Shown: in pieces, positions 28,400 through 39,297 of the stretch | Numbering within the stretch: the stretch's first letter is position 1 | Layout of the letters: the number at the start of each line of letters is the position of its first letter | NCBI GenBank assembly: GCA_006384855.1 | Contig: VCJN01000053.1 | Location: 111,722-175,721 of the forward strand | Length of the DNA stretch: 64,000 bases | Direction: 5' to 3' | Source of the DNA: Tetraselmis striata | Lineage: Eukaryota > Chlorophyta > Chlorodendrophyceae > Chlorodendrales > Chlorodendraceae | Program-made: the position numbers and the translations under genes | Notes under the pieces: generated by a model | Database searches by the model: none | What the model saw: the letters and a program-made list of their open reading frames with translations, nothing else | What the model was told of the DNA's origin: nothing

Positions 28400-30290
28400 A
28401 TGGCGGCGGTCGAAAGCATGGCCTCTTCTCCAGCATCCGGCGCGTCGGACACTACACTTACATTACCGACGTGTTCGTGCCGCCGCGGGTACTCGTGTGA
28501 TTGTGACGCGCGTGCGAGTGATCGTAAGGAGCCTGAGAAAAGGAAGTACACGTGGGTCAAGGGCTCCGATGAGGTCGCCGAAAGCGATAATGGCAAGGTC
28601 TCGTCTCTGATCAGCAAGCGCACCTCTCGCGATTGTATCCGCCTCATGCTCGCCAAGGAGGCTAGCGAGCAGTCGCCATGCTGTTCGCGCAAGTGCGTGC
28701 ACAAGCTATACACACAGTGCGGAGAGGCCCTCGTTGATGCCGTGTTGGACCGTGCGTTGACCGTATACTCTGGCAATCAAAACCGCTCCTTTGACCGGCT
28801 CGCTCAGGTTCTCAGGGGTGGCTACGAGTCGGCATCCGACAAGTTCGATTACATGTTCGATCACGGTGGCTACTTGCGATCTTTCGATCATCGCGGCCCC
28901 ATCTACACGTGTGGGCGTGCGTGGGAGGTCTTGCATCAGGTCTCGAAACACAGACGTCTCGTGATCCAGCGGTCGGTGGTGGATAACGAACCCAAGTACA
29001 TCAGGCAGCGCAAGCAATACGAGAGCAGACAAACCGGACCGAGGGAGCATGTGCGCATGTTTCTCGAGCACTTCTTCTCGGATGACCTCGGTCACGTCGA
29101 GATCATGTCTTTTCATGACGGAAACAGCGAGACCTTCAAGAAGCACCTACCTCCCTGGATGACCAAGATTTGCGGCTACTACTACTACAAGTCGTGGGCC
29201 GAGGACGACAACGCCATTCTCCGTGGTGAGGCCCATTTTGTCCCACTGATGACATACCGTTGCGTCCCGCTGACGACAGACCGTTTCGTCCCGCTGATGA
29301 CAAACCGTTTCGTCCCACTCATGACAGACCGTTTTGTCCCGCTGATGACAGACCGTTTTGTCTCACGGATGACAGACCGTTTCGTCCCGCTAATTACATA
29401 CCGTTTTTGTCCCGCTGATGACAAACCGTTTCGTCCCGCTGATGACAAACCGTTTCGTCCCGCTGATGACAAACCGTTTCGTCCCACTGATGACAAACCG
29501 TTTCGTCCCGCTGATGACAAACCGTTTCGTCCCACTGATGACAGACCGTTTCGTCCCGCTGATGACAAACCGTTTCGTCCCGCTGATGACAAATCGTTTT
29601 GTCCCACTGATGACAAACCGTTTCGTCCCACTGATGACATGCCGTTTTGTCCCACTGATGACAAACCGTTTTGTCCCGCTGACGACAAACCGTTTCGTCC
29701 CGCTATCGCCAGAACGTATAGTCCCACCGACGCCGGACCGATTTCGTCCCACTGATGACAGAACGTTTCGCACCGCTCATGGCATACCGTTTCGTCCCAC
29801 CGACCACAAAAGTATTTGTCCCACATAATTAGCCGATATCGTCCCACTGCAGAGAGAACGTCTTGTCCCACTGCTGAGAGACGGTTTTGTCCCACTACTG
29901 ACATACCGTTTCGTCACACTGATGACAGATTGATTCGCCATGCTGATTACAGAATTATTCACCCACTACCGATATAATTATTTCGACCACTTTAGACCGA
30001 ACTTTTCTGTCTCGCATTATGAGACCTTATTTGTATACCGACCTATCATGCCCCTGCCCCTTTGTAGATTTGGCTACCGAGAGCGAAGTGAAGCTCGCAT
30101 CGTTCGACACTTTCCGCCGGACTTGGAAGGAAGACTTCCCGGATGTCACCACGCCGAAGGTGAAGCGATTCAGCCACTGTCCCATATGCGCGGCGGGCAA
30201 AGCACTCAGAGACCAAGCTCGCGAGATTTGCACAAAGGACATGGGACCCCTAGGAAGCAACCTTGCAATTTTTGTGTGCTGGAAGTCGCC
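28400..30290 (+). CDS. Cys-rich transposase-like protein, 3'-truncated
   Basis: Exon 1 (28400-29225) begins at an ATG and encodes about 275 residues: a Cys-rich start (CSCRRGYSCDCD), CCSRKCVHKLYTQCG, YTCGRAWEVLHQVSKHRR, HVRMFLEHFFSDD and LPPWMTKICGYYYYKSW. A GTGAGG donor then opens an intron filled by minisatellite array 3, and after TTTGTAG at 30067 exon 2 continues in frame (phase 1) with DTFRRTWKEDFPDV, PKVKRFSHCPICAAGKALR. The order CC..C, a (x)C..AF/AW segment, then F..W...FP.V..PK..RF..C..C recalls a family of protist and invertebrate proteins with a downstream DDE-type domain. That assignment is from memory of the pattern and is tentative. Coding resemblance stops at a 12-G run (30292-30303), so the catalytic part is absent. 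Confidence 0.5.
29234..29930 (+). repeat. 24-bp minisatellite, array 3 (about 29 units, degenerating rightward)
   Basis: This is the same unit as arrays 1 and 2, in the intron of the plus-strand transposase-like gene, starting 8 bases after its GTGAGG donor. Units become divergent and spaced toward 29930. All three arrays point the same way in the window, so they are sense to this gene and antisense to the methyltransferase gene. Confidence 0.93.
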
Positions 30291-30744
30291 AGGGGGGGGG
30301 GGGGTGATATATATTGCCGTTGCACCAGAGATGCACACCGGGTATTGGGTTGGGCATGCTGCTCGTTGCGTCGGAAGTGGCGTTGATTTCATGGTCCGGG
30401 ACCCGCTACCGGGAACTACCGTTACACGGCCGCCCCCCCGACCATATGCTCCCTAGATAGCCACGGGATGCAACTTGTGGCGAGCCAATAACGAGAAGCA
30501 TGCACATCGACCGCGCGATGTTGTGCATGCCTCCGTGCCCAAGTGTGCGAGATTACGGGTGTGCGATATAACTGGCGCTACTCCTTACAGATCGTGGGAA
30601 AATTAAGGATGGATTCGGTCGCTATAATTAGATTTACAGTGGCATGTAGAGGCGGGTCGTGGGGGTATAGAAGCATATGGCATGTTCGAGTAAGGGAAAA
30701 AGAGAAATTTTTTAATATTCACTTCTCTGCGCGTGTATGATGTA

Positions 30745-33032
30745 CACGTGTTTATGGGGCTTTCTAACTATTTAACTGTCCTATCTATAGTACGGTTTGT
30801 CAGTGGTTTCAACTGGTTAAGTAACCGGCACCATCGGGTTTGAGTACGGGCTGCCCCATCGCCCGCGAGCCATGCGCTCCCGGCCGGGGAGCTACTTAGG
30901 CCAGCCAACAGCAGCTCGGCTGCCATCTGCCAACTCGTTGCCTTCGGCAGCGGCTTCGCGTACTTGTGCGCGCGAGGGTCACAAAGGTTGATCAAGGTCG
31001 CATCGAGGTTCATCCACCCGGTAGTGGGTCGTCGTGCCGCGCACATGCGTTAAAACATTAGGCAGCGACAGACAACCCCTCGGCGGTGTGGTTTTCCCTA
31101 CTCGTGCGCCCGAAGTCGTTTTCCGTTGTTGCCATGGCTTTGCAGTCGGGATGTTCTCGGATAGAGATGTGCACGGCAAGGAATTGGACCAGGGGTTCCC
31201 CGTCGGGGGGGGGGGGGGGGGGGGTTTAAACCTCAACACCCGAAGTCGAGTCGCAGTACATGCCTTCGGGGCTCCCGCAGTGGAACACCCTCTCGCAATA
31301 GTCAAATCTTGAGAATAGGTAAGGTGGACGCGGCACCATGGCCGCTACTCGTCACGGTTGTCAACGACGACAACTACGCCTACCGCAACAAAATCGGCGC
31401 GGACGGAGGAGGACGCCTTGTCGTCGGGGCGGCTACTTGCTGTCCCGCAAGACACTTCAACCCAGCCCGCGTGTCCTCGCAGCAGGGGGTCGTGCCATCA
31501 ACGGTCGAAACACGATGTGTTTTTCCGTAACTACTCGCGTAATTGGTCCGGGTACAAGTAGGGTGGCGCCGCTCATGCGGCGGTGTTTTGAGAGGGCTCG
31601 TTGCCCTCGTTCTAATCGTGCTGCAGCAACGTTTGCTGTGGTCGCAGTAGAAGGTGTTTGCGGACGTCGCCCCAACGCGTTTCCGACACCTCCTACTGCA
31701 ACGTCGTCGTCACAAGGACCACGGCAACCTGCAGCTGCCTGCCGGGGGCAGCTCTATCGCCTGGCGTGCTTGACGTCTCGTGATGTCTGTAACTACCCTT
31801 GTTCGACTCCGGGTTTAGAACCTCGGCGCCCATCTCTGGTGCGGGAGCGGCGGCCGCCTCGTCGTCACCCTCGCCCCGACATCATTGACATCGTTACGGT
31901 CCGGCGTAGGCCACAAGAACCTCTACGACAGCCAACCCGCTCCCAACCTCGTCACGACATCTCATAAGTGACAACACGAGATGCCCCCCGCCCGGGGACA
32001 GCTCCGCCACCCAACGCGATTTGTGCATTTCGTGGTGTCAACATATGCATGCGACTTGTAAGGTGGTCGGCAGCCATCGTTAGTGCAGCAGCGGCGGCCG
32101 CCTCAACGCACTCCGCGAAGTAAGACCCGCAGCGACAGCTTATCGAGTCGGCGAGTCTTCTGCGACGCCGCCGACAACGTTAACCGATCCGCCAGACCCA
32201 CCTAAGAGCCGTACAAGTGTGAGTTACCATCGCGTCGCGTACACCGTACCGGTACTTCACCTGATTGTACGCGGAGCAGTCGCGCGCCCGCACGCACGGC
32301 TGTACTCGTCCTACGGATGCATGTACCGCTGCCATGCTGCGCACTCGTCGCCAACTTGGCCGCTCCTATTGGTCTGCAATCCCGGCTCGTGCCGCACGCT
32401 GCAACGGCACGCGGCAAATGTTGTAGGGCGCCGTTGGGAGACGGCACCTTATTAATTCTGCGACACATCTGGCCTATGTGGCGCCGGCGTTCGCGCCGTC
32501 AACATCTCCCGTCCGCGTCCGAGATCCCGTCTCCAACTCAATACATCTTCTGCCTTCGTATGGTCGGCACGCATGCGGACTGCCCACGCTCGCGGTCGTA
32601 AACGAACCGCGTGTAAACTTGCAAAACCATACTCGATGATTGCATGTTGAAATGATCTCAGTGTGTATATGGGGTTGCCTAACAATTTAACTGTCGTCCT
32701 AGTGCGACCCGTACGGTGTGTCGGTGGTTTCAACTTTCAACCGGTTAAGTAACCGGTACCATTGGGTTTGAGTACGGACGGCCCCATCGCCCACGAGCCC
32801 TGCGCTCCCGGCCGGGGAGCTACTTAGGTTAGCCAGCAGCAGCTCGTCTGCCATCTTGCAGCTCGCTGCCTTCGGCAGCGCCCTCCCGTTTTCCGCCTCC
32901 GCCCTGCGGGCTCCTCCACCGACATCCCCCCTGCTTCCGCTGATAGAACCTTCCTAGCCATAAAATGGCGCTTTTCCGTGTAAAAAGCCTCCGCACCTTT
33001 TTGGCAGCTCCAGACTCGATTGCATGTTGAAA
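30745..33032 (+). mobile_element. Non-autonomous split-direct-repeat element (TOC1-like)
   Basis: A repeat of about 220 bases at 30745-30965 recurs at about 32655-32890 (shared: GGTTAAGTAACCGG, GGGTTTGAGTACGG, CTCCCGGCCGGGGAGCTACT). A short motif ending in GATTGCATGTTGAAAT precedes the second repeat (to about 32655) and also ends the element at about 33032 after TTTTTGGCAG. This is the A1-B1-A2-B2 plan of the recombinase elements, and B2 resembles theirs. Divergence between the repeats (roughly 80% by eye) suggests an old insertion. The interior has no recognisable gag, recombinase or RT; an ATG frame at 31338-31967 matches nothing I know. Confidence 0.65.
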
Positions 33033-33105
33033 TTCATGGAGAAATAGTCTATACTGTACAAATTCTGCATTCGTAGTACCGAAGCAGTAGCACCACCCAT
33101 TAGCG

Positions 33106-34774
33106 GCAAGGCAACCACTAAGGGTGCCAGGTCAGTTATACGCGGACGCCGTTGTTGGTGTCTCAGGCTCGTTCGATAACCTGCATGCCATGTTCGCCCA
33201 CTTCTCGCAGTGGGCGGAGGACCATTTTATGGGGTTTGGGATACTTAAGTGTGGGGTGATGGCATTAGGCCGATATTCCGACGAGACCGCGTTACGTGAA
33301 CAAGCTGCCCGATGGCAGCTTGCTTGGGGGGGAATGGGTACCGGTTGTAAATGAATATAGGTACTTGGGTACGGTCATTAAGTCGGATTTAGGTATGCAA
33401 CACATAGTAGACGACCGGGTTAAGAAGGGTAAACGCTCTATTGAGGCGCTCGATTCGGTATTAGTCGGTGGACGGGACATAATTCCTATTAATGTGCGTG
33501 TGTCGGTTTTTAAAACCTGTGTACTGCCGGTTTTAACTTATGGGTGTGAAGTATGGGGCATGGATAGAACTAGCGGCGCAAATAAATTACAAACCGTACT
33601 CAATCAGTGCTTGCGGTGCCTCATTGGGGTAGGTAAAAACTCCCCTGGGGTGGCCACTGCACCGATGATGCGGGAATTGGATATTGCGCCCATAGAGGCT
33701 ACGGCCGCTGCGGCACGGGCTCGGGCGTTCCTTAAAGCATCCGACTTGAATACATGTATAACCCATTTAGTAGTTCAGCCAAGTCGGGCGCGCCAAGACA
33801 CGTGGACGTCAGGGATTGTGCGGTGGTTAGATCGACTAGCTAGGGCGAACGTAGGGCTAGCTGAGGGGGCGCACCTTCCACTTGAGTGGAGGTCACTAGC
33901 CGCGCGCGATGCCGCTAAACTAGTTAAGGCATCGGTGTGGGCGCGTTACGAATCGTCGGCATCGTTAGCACGCAATAACACCTGGGGTATACATGTCCAT
34001 GCGTCCTTTGCGTCAAACCCGCTGCCACAGTACGGTGTGGGTGTCCCCGCGGGGGTTGTGGCCGGGTTGCACATTATGATACAATTACGCACCCGAGTAT
34101 TTCGCACTGCCCGCCGATTGGCCCGGATTCGTGCCATGCCTGAGCGGTTCCTTGAACACTGCCCTGCATGTGGCGGAGGTGAATCTGAGACTATCGAACA
34201 TATGTTGGTGGAGTGCCCGCGGTGGGGGTATCACCGTCATAATTTTGGGTTGTTAGTTCCGGAGTTCAGGGATTTTATTAGTAGTCAGGGTATTGCGTCA
34301 ACACCTGAGGACTTAACTGCCTTTATTTTGGGCGGGGTCCCCCCCTCGCTTCACGGCGCCCTGGATTTTACTGGGAATGGGAAATTTTTCCAGCTATGGC
34401 GTCGGGCCCTCCCTCACTTTGCCTTTTTTTGTTGCACATGTATCGCACTCCCGAAATGCTTTGCTCCGCGGGTTGGGGCTTGCCCCAACTTGCATTACTC
34501 GAATGGGCCGACGCCCAAACGGGTAGGGCGGACCTTTCGTGGTCAGTGCCGGGTATTTTGATGGCAGTGTTTTAGACGGTGATCCAGCAGTGTTGGAAAT
34601 TCCGTCACTGGCCTTCAATTAGTCTTGCAGAATGCTTCGGCAATTTGCTTGATGACCATAACGGAGCGTCGCCTACCCAGGGCTTTCGGTAACTGGATTG
34701 CTGCCTAAACGGCCGTCGTAGAGACGCTGCAAGGGTTTCACTGGTGCCAGTCCTGTCCCGGGGGCGGAAAAAAA
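33106..34774 (+). mobile_element. 5'-truncated LINE (non-LTR retrotransposon) with target duplication
   Basis: The insertion is bounded by AGCACCACCCATTAGCG (33089-33105) and AGCACCGCCCATTAGCG (34775-34791), a 17-base target duplication with one mismatch. It ends in an A run. The 5' end is cut inside the reverse transcriptase. Other fragments of the family lie at 13375-13547 (plus) and 53223-53455 with 54535-54718 (minus). Confidence 0.88.
33124..34561 (+). pseudogene. LINE ORF2 C-terminal part (reverse transcriptase palm to zinc motif)
   Basis: The frame opens with the RT catalytic box, which reads L-Y-A-D-A where Y-A-D-D is expected (33139-33150), followed by FGILKCGVMALG. A frameshift near 33300 moves into the long frame to 34561: EYRYLGTVIKSDLG, FKTCVLPVLTYGCEVWGM and a C-terminal zinc-knuckle-like CPACGGGESETIEHMLVEC. 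This order is that of LINE ORF2 downstream of the RT fingers; no endonuclease is present because of 5' truncation. The D to A change and the frameshift make it inactive. The clade cannot be fixed by eye. Confidence 0.88.
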
Positions 34775-34824
34775 AGCACCGCCCATTAGCGACTAGTCGC
34801 TATATGTTGATCTTTAAAAAAAAT

Positions 34825-34840
34825 AGAAATCGCGATTTCT
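34825..34840. repeat. Perfect 16-base palindrome near the element boundary
   Basis: AGAAATCGCGATTTCT lies between the LINE target duplication and the A1 repeat of the recombinase element. It might be a recombination target; this is speculative. Confidence 0.5.
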
Positions 34841-34854
34841 CGCCCCGCCGGATC

Positions 34855-35041
34855 TGATCTAAACTAGTTTATGGGGTTTCCCTCCTTGACCTAACCGCTT
34901 TTTAGCTACAAGTGCTGCTCAGTGGTACGGGAACTAGGCATATGTTGTTGCGCCTTTTTCAGGTGCAGCACGAGTAGACATAAAAGCAGCCAGAACAGCT
35001 GAGCCTGCCATCTTCCAGTTTTCGCTGCGTTCCACGCAGCG
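34855..35041 (+). repeat. A1 direct repeat of retroelement copy 3
   Basis: 187 bases starting TGATCTAAACTAG and ending CCACGCAGCG; identical to 37804-37990 except at two positions. Confidence 0.95.
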
Positions 35042-35154
35042 ATGTAAAAAATGTCTCGTAACCAGTTGCGAGCAAGGTCACCCCAGGTTGTTCAAGACCA
35101 CACCCGGCTCACCACCCGAGTGTGATATTCTCGTCCGTACGTCCGTGCGTTACC

Positions 35155-36065
35155 ATGCCAGATGGAGAAGAACCCGTCGTCGAGCCGACGTTGGAGTCGC
35201 TGAACGCAGATATGAGGGCCCAGTCTTCATTACTGCGAGAGTTGGCTACAACTGTGGCGCAATTGACGGCTCGTGATCGCGTTGTTGATGGGGAAGGGGC
35301 ACATGGCTTCGGCTCCGGGCAGCGCTTCGCGGGACAGTCGACAGGCAGCGGGGGAGCCGCAGAGCGCCCCGACTTGCTAGAGCTAGCCCAGAGCGGCCGT
35401 GTCGGAGCAAAATCCGTGAGTGCCGAGGATGACTACCTCGCGGTGCCAGAGCTACTGCAGAGAGCAGAGTCGGGTTACGAGGCCGTTCGACCGGTCAGCC
35501 GAGTGCCTGGACTCTTCCCCCTGAGCACCGACCTAACGAGCGAGTACCTCACAAGCGACGTGAAGTACCTCACGAGCGAGTACCTAACAAGCAGGACGAC
35601 CGGCGTCTGCCGGCCCATGAGGAGTACTTGTGGATGTCGTGTTTCGGGGCCCGCATGGCCGCACTTTTCGTGGCTCTCGACCAGCTGCTACCTTACGTCC
35701 CTGCCGCTAACCAAGACTTCACCCCCTACCTCGCGAGAGCTCGGAATCACGCCGAGGCCATCGACAAGGCGTTTCGTTTTCGTTTGGCTTTCCTGCGGAG
35801 GCTCAATGAGATCAAGCGTGTGCACGGTGACCAAGGTGTTCTGGACGTGCTGCGAGCCCAGCATTTTCAGCCTGCTTCGGAGCATTTGGGTTCCGCGATT
35901 TTGGGGACCTCATGAAGGACTACGAGCGTCGTGTCTTCGAGGCGACCGTTGCCAGCAGCGCAAAGGCAACCGCTACTGCCCGAGTAGCAGCTGCAGCTGC
36001 AGGTCGCGGGCGCGGGCGAGGACGTGGCGGCGGGCGTGGACATGGCCGCGAAGGTGAGCACGAGT
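35155..36065 (+). pseudogene. gag-like protein of copy 3 (frameshifted)
   Basis: It starts at an ATG (MPDGEEPVVEPTLESL), with a likely coiled region around LLRELATTVAQLTARD, then VGAKSV, LLQRAESGYEAVRP, a conserved core FGARMAALFVALDQLLPYV / YLARARNHAEAIDKAFRFR, and a Gly-Arg rich end (GRGRGRGRGGGRGHG) suited to RNA binding. The frame is broken near 35590 and by a missing T near 35900 compared with the copy at 55911, and the conserved peptide continues across each break. Role as a particle protein is inferred from the place before the recombinase and the basic tail. Confidence 0.75.
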
Positions 36066-36452
36066 GACGGTGTAGGGCGCCTTTCGTCGGAGCTGCTGGA
36101 GCTTTGCGAGGCCACCTTTCGGTGACCGCCGCAAGACGCACCCTTGCAGCTCAACGGCGGGATGAGCGCCATGTGTCAGGACCTGACCCCCCCACCTTAC
36201 AGACTTCATTTAGACCTTCCTCGGTGCGGCGCTTCTTACAGCTACAGCCGAGTGCGGCTCAACCATCCGCACACCTGCACATGGCGGCTCAACCGACCGC
36301 TTTTCTTACCACACCATCTCTGCGTCCGTCGGTTGTTACACTACGTGTCACAACTGGTTCGCAACGACCAAGTTTCGCGCGTGTACGTTATGCACGGGAC
36401 ATGCGCTACGAGCGCGAAGGGCGCGCGGGGCGGCCCTCTTACCTGAACCTAG

Positions 36453-37801
36453 CCCCGCAAACCTGAAGCTACTGCAAACCTGTCCAGCAGCTACCGGCCA
36501 ACCGCCGGGAACCTAACCGCTGCTGCCGAGTACTTTGCGAACAGTAGTCGTACCGGTGGAACTCTGTCGGTAAAACGACGCACGTACGTAACTGACGAGC
36601 CCGAAGCTGTCGCTCCCTGGGCTGCGTCACTGCGATCCCGGCTGCAGGACGCGTTCGGCTCGGACGAGCTGGGCCAGCGAACACTCGACCTGCTCTCCAA
36701 CTCCCTCAACGCTCAGACACTCAAGAGCTACGCCGGCAGACTGTCTCAGTTCGCGGAGTTCTGCCACGACTCTGAAAACATCAGTCCGCTGCAGGCGACT
36801 ACCGCTACTGTCGTTCGGTATGTTGCCTGGATCGGGGAGCGAGGGCACATCGCAGCTAAGTCGCTGCAACCCTACCTGTCCGCAATTAACACGTTCTTCG
36901 AGCTGCACAACCTCGTCCCAATCGCCAAGGACAGTCTGCACCTAACTTCAGCAAGGCGTGGGCTGATGCTGCGTCAGCGCCGGCTGGACGCTGCCCCTTT
37001 GCGTGTCCCTCTGCCTGCGGATGTAGCCTATCGCTTCGTCACAAAGGCCGAGCTAATTGTGTCTGCTCCTTACCCAGAGTACCACCTCAACTTCCGAGCT
37101 CTTTTGGCCTCGGTTGTCAACTTCATGTTCTTTGCCAGGGGCCTTACTGGCGTCTCCTGTCGAGTGCGAGATGTGCATGTCGACACCTACAACATCACCT
37201 TGCAAGTGTACCGCGAGAGGGGTCGCCCTGGCCGACGGGGACCCGACGACCTGCGCGTACTTCTCCTTCCTGTGTCCGAGCACCCTCGAGTGACACGTCT
37301 CTTGCACCACTTGACAACGTCCAATCTGTCCCCCTGGTTACTGTTGGCATGGCTGCGTCAAACTTCTGGGCTGTCACTGCAGCCGAGCAGTCAAAACCTT
37401 GGACTGCGGCTACAATGTCAGACTGGCTGTCTGCAACCATCAGTCTAGTCAACGCGGCCCCCCCTGCTGGCACTTCCTGGACTTCACACAGTCTTCGCAA
37501 GGGCGCAGCCTCTGCAGCGAATGCCATCGGAGTGCCATTGTCCCACATTCGCTACCAAGGCGGTTGGGCCACTAACTCTGACGTCGTTCTGGACTACATC
37601 GACCCCAACGTTCTTCCTTCACCTGGCGCATGGTTCTTCTTTATTTGGACACATCGCCCCCCTCCGCCACTTCCAAGTCCAACAGGACTCCGCAGCGGTG
37701 GCCTTCCCAGTGCCTCCTTCATGACTTGGCGCTACCTCTTCTCCGTCAATCCACCGCTCTCTCCGTTCGCTCAAGACTGGCAAAACCAGACTCAACTTTG
37801 A
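36453..37801 (+). pseudogene. Tyrosine recombinase of copy 3 (one frameshift)
   Basis: An open frame from 36453 carries the core-binding domain (LKSYAGRLSQFAEFCHD, LSAINTFFELHNL) and the first catalytic region (VNFMFFARGLTGVSCRVRD). The second part, from about 37320, is in another frame with SWTSHSLRKGAASAANAIG (H-x-x-R), IRYQGGWATNSD and the tyrosine in LDYIDPN. Against copies 1 and 2 a 4-base loss after CACCACTT explains the shift. The tryptophan in GGWA takes the place of the usual second histidine. No ATG opens the frame, so translation by frameshift or splicing from the upstream ORF is possible. Joined, it has all catalytic boxes. Confidence 0.88.
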
Positions 37802-37803
37802 AA

Positions 37804-37990
37804 TGATCTAAACTAGTTTATGGGGTTTCCCTCCTTGACCTAACCGCTTTTTAGCTACAAGTGCAGCTCAGTGGTACGGGAACTAAGCATATGTTGTTGC
37901 GCCTTTTTCAGGTGCAGCACGAGTAGACATAAAAGCAGCCAGAACAGCTGAGCCTGCCATCTTCCAGTTTTCGCTGCGTTCCACGCAGCG
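37804..37990 (+). repeat. A2 direct repeat of retroelement copy 3
   Basis: Second copy of the 187-base repeat, directly after the B1 motif and before the B2 block (37991-38108). Confidence 0.95.
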
Positions 37991-38108
37991 CCCCCCCTGA
38001 CTCCGTTTTCCCTCCACGCTTTCGCTAAACCATCCTGCCAATTTCGGCTCTTGTCCGTGTAAAACAGCCTGCGCGACCTTTTTGGCAAAACAAGACTCAA
38101 CTTTGAAA

Positions 38109-39297
38109 CTGGGAGAAACGCGAGAAACGCAGCCGCTATGGAGTCCGACAGTGCGGATGGGTCCGCCCTGCTGGGCGACCAACCAACCAACCTGCTCATC
38201 TGTGGTCGGCCTCCGCCCCGCCTCACGCCGCTCAGCAACATCAGGATGTGCCCATAAACCGCTGACTGGGAGACCAGGAATGCGCGGGCTGAATCGGGGT
38301 GTGAAGGGGCGGCACGCGGTGGAAGCTAGCTGGTAACAGAGGAGTCGCGACGACCCGCGACAAGGGCGGCCGCGACTCGCAAGTCCCCGTCAACACCCGT
38401 CGCCTAGTTATACAGTATAGCTACGCGACGGGTCCGGTCGACTAGGGCGAGAAGGGGAAAGCTACGGGTACCGGCGGCTACGCATCCTCCGCCGCGCCGA
38501 GGTGGGGATGTGGGGAAGGGCTGTCTTCGTCCCGTCGGATAGTCCTTGGCGCCTCAACTGATCAACAACGTGGCGACAAAATGTCTGAGGACGGGATGCG
38601 CACGGCGCGCCCGTGGGAAGTACAGCGCGCTGCAATCCTTACCATCTCCCGATCTGGATGAGTAGCGACTAGAGCTGGACGACGAACTGCAAGAACTCCA
38701 AGAAGTGCGGCAGCATCACGCGGTCCCGCATGTACAGGGTACAGGTACTGGTATTCGTACGCAGGCCCATCATCAAGAGCGGCGGAATATAATGGACATT
38801 AACGATAAGCTGATATTAAACTGGACAGTAAAGCCGATATGTGCTAACAGCATATGGATGATAAATAACTGGATTTTAAATGGATATAAATAAATGTAAG
38901 AGTAGTCTGAATCCCGAGAACAGGATGAAGATACGTGATAGACGCTAGCGCGTAGCAGACCCGTACTGACTATGAACCCCAATGTAATAATCATTAGTGC
39001 AAGAGCTCATACTGGGTACGGGTGGATAGCAGCCGACCGGGAGGTGTTTCGTGCGCGCCGTCTCACAGGCGGGCGGCGCTTGTACCCTGTATCGCTACAG
39101 GGTACAGTGATACTAACTCCATAATCCTTAGTGAATATCCGCCCCCCCCCCCCCCCCCCCGCCCCCCCCCCCCCCCCCCCCCCTTATGTTCCTATGGGGT
39201 AGGGTCACTATGGGGGTATTCACTGTGGCCTTCCGGTAGCCTACCTCTACAGTGAAATGTGCACTATAGGGTAGGATTTTAACTGTGAGGTAGTGAC
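38109..39297. other. Intergenic, no gene recognised
   Basis: Mixed composition. It holds a hairpin with 11-base arms (TGTACCCTGTA and its complement, about 39082-39107), the word GGGTACAG or its complement repeated at about 38740 and 39100, and two long C runs at about 39142-39182 separated by one G. No supported ORF. Confidence 0.5.

Larger units (their letters stand above)
34855..38108 (+). mobile_element. Tyrosine-recombinase retroelement, copy 3 (best preserved)
   Basis: A 187-base repeat at 34855-35041 recurs at 37804-37990 with only two differences, so the insertion is young. B1 ends in GACTCAACTTTGAAA at 37803 and B2 ends in the same words at 38108. Between the repeats lie a gag-like ORF (35155-36065) and a tyrosine recombinase (36453-37801). 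Nothing between them resembles a reverse transcriptase or RNase H, and the 390-base gap is too short for one. As expected for recombinase-mediated insertion, no target duplication was seen. Confidence 0.9.

Noticed and set aside
23531..29930. Hammerhead-ribozyme-like words (CTGATGA, GTC, and GAAAC on the other strand) in the 24-bp arrays
   Set aside because: The required CUGAUGA and GAAA boxes are on opposite strands and only three bases separate the GTC from CTGATGA, leaving no room for stem I.
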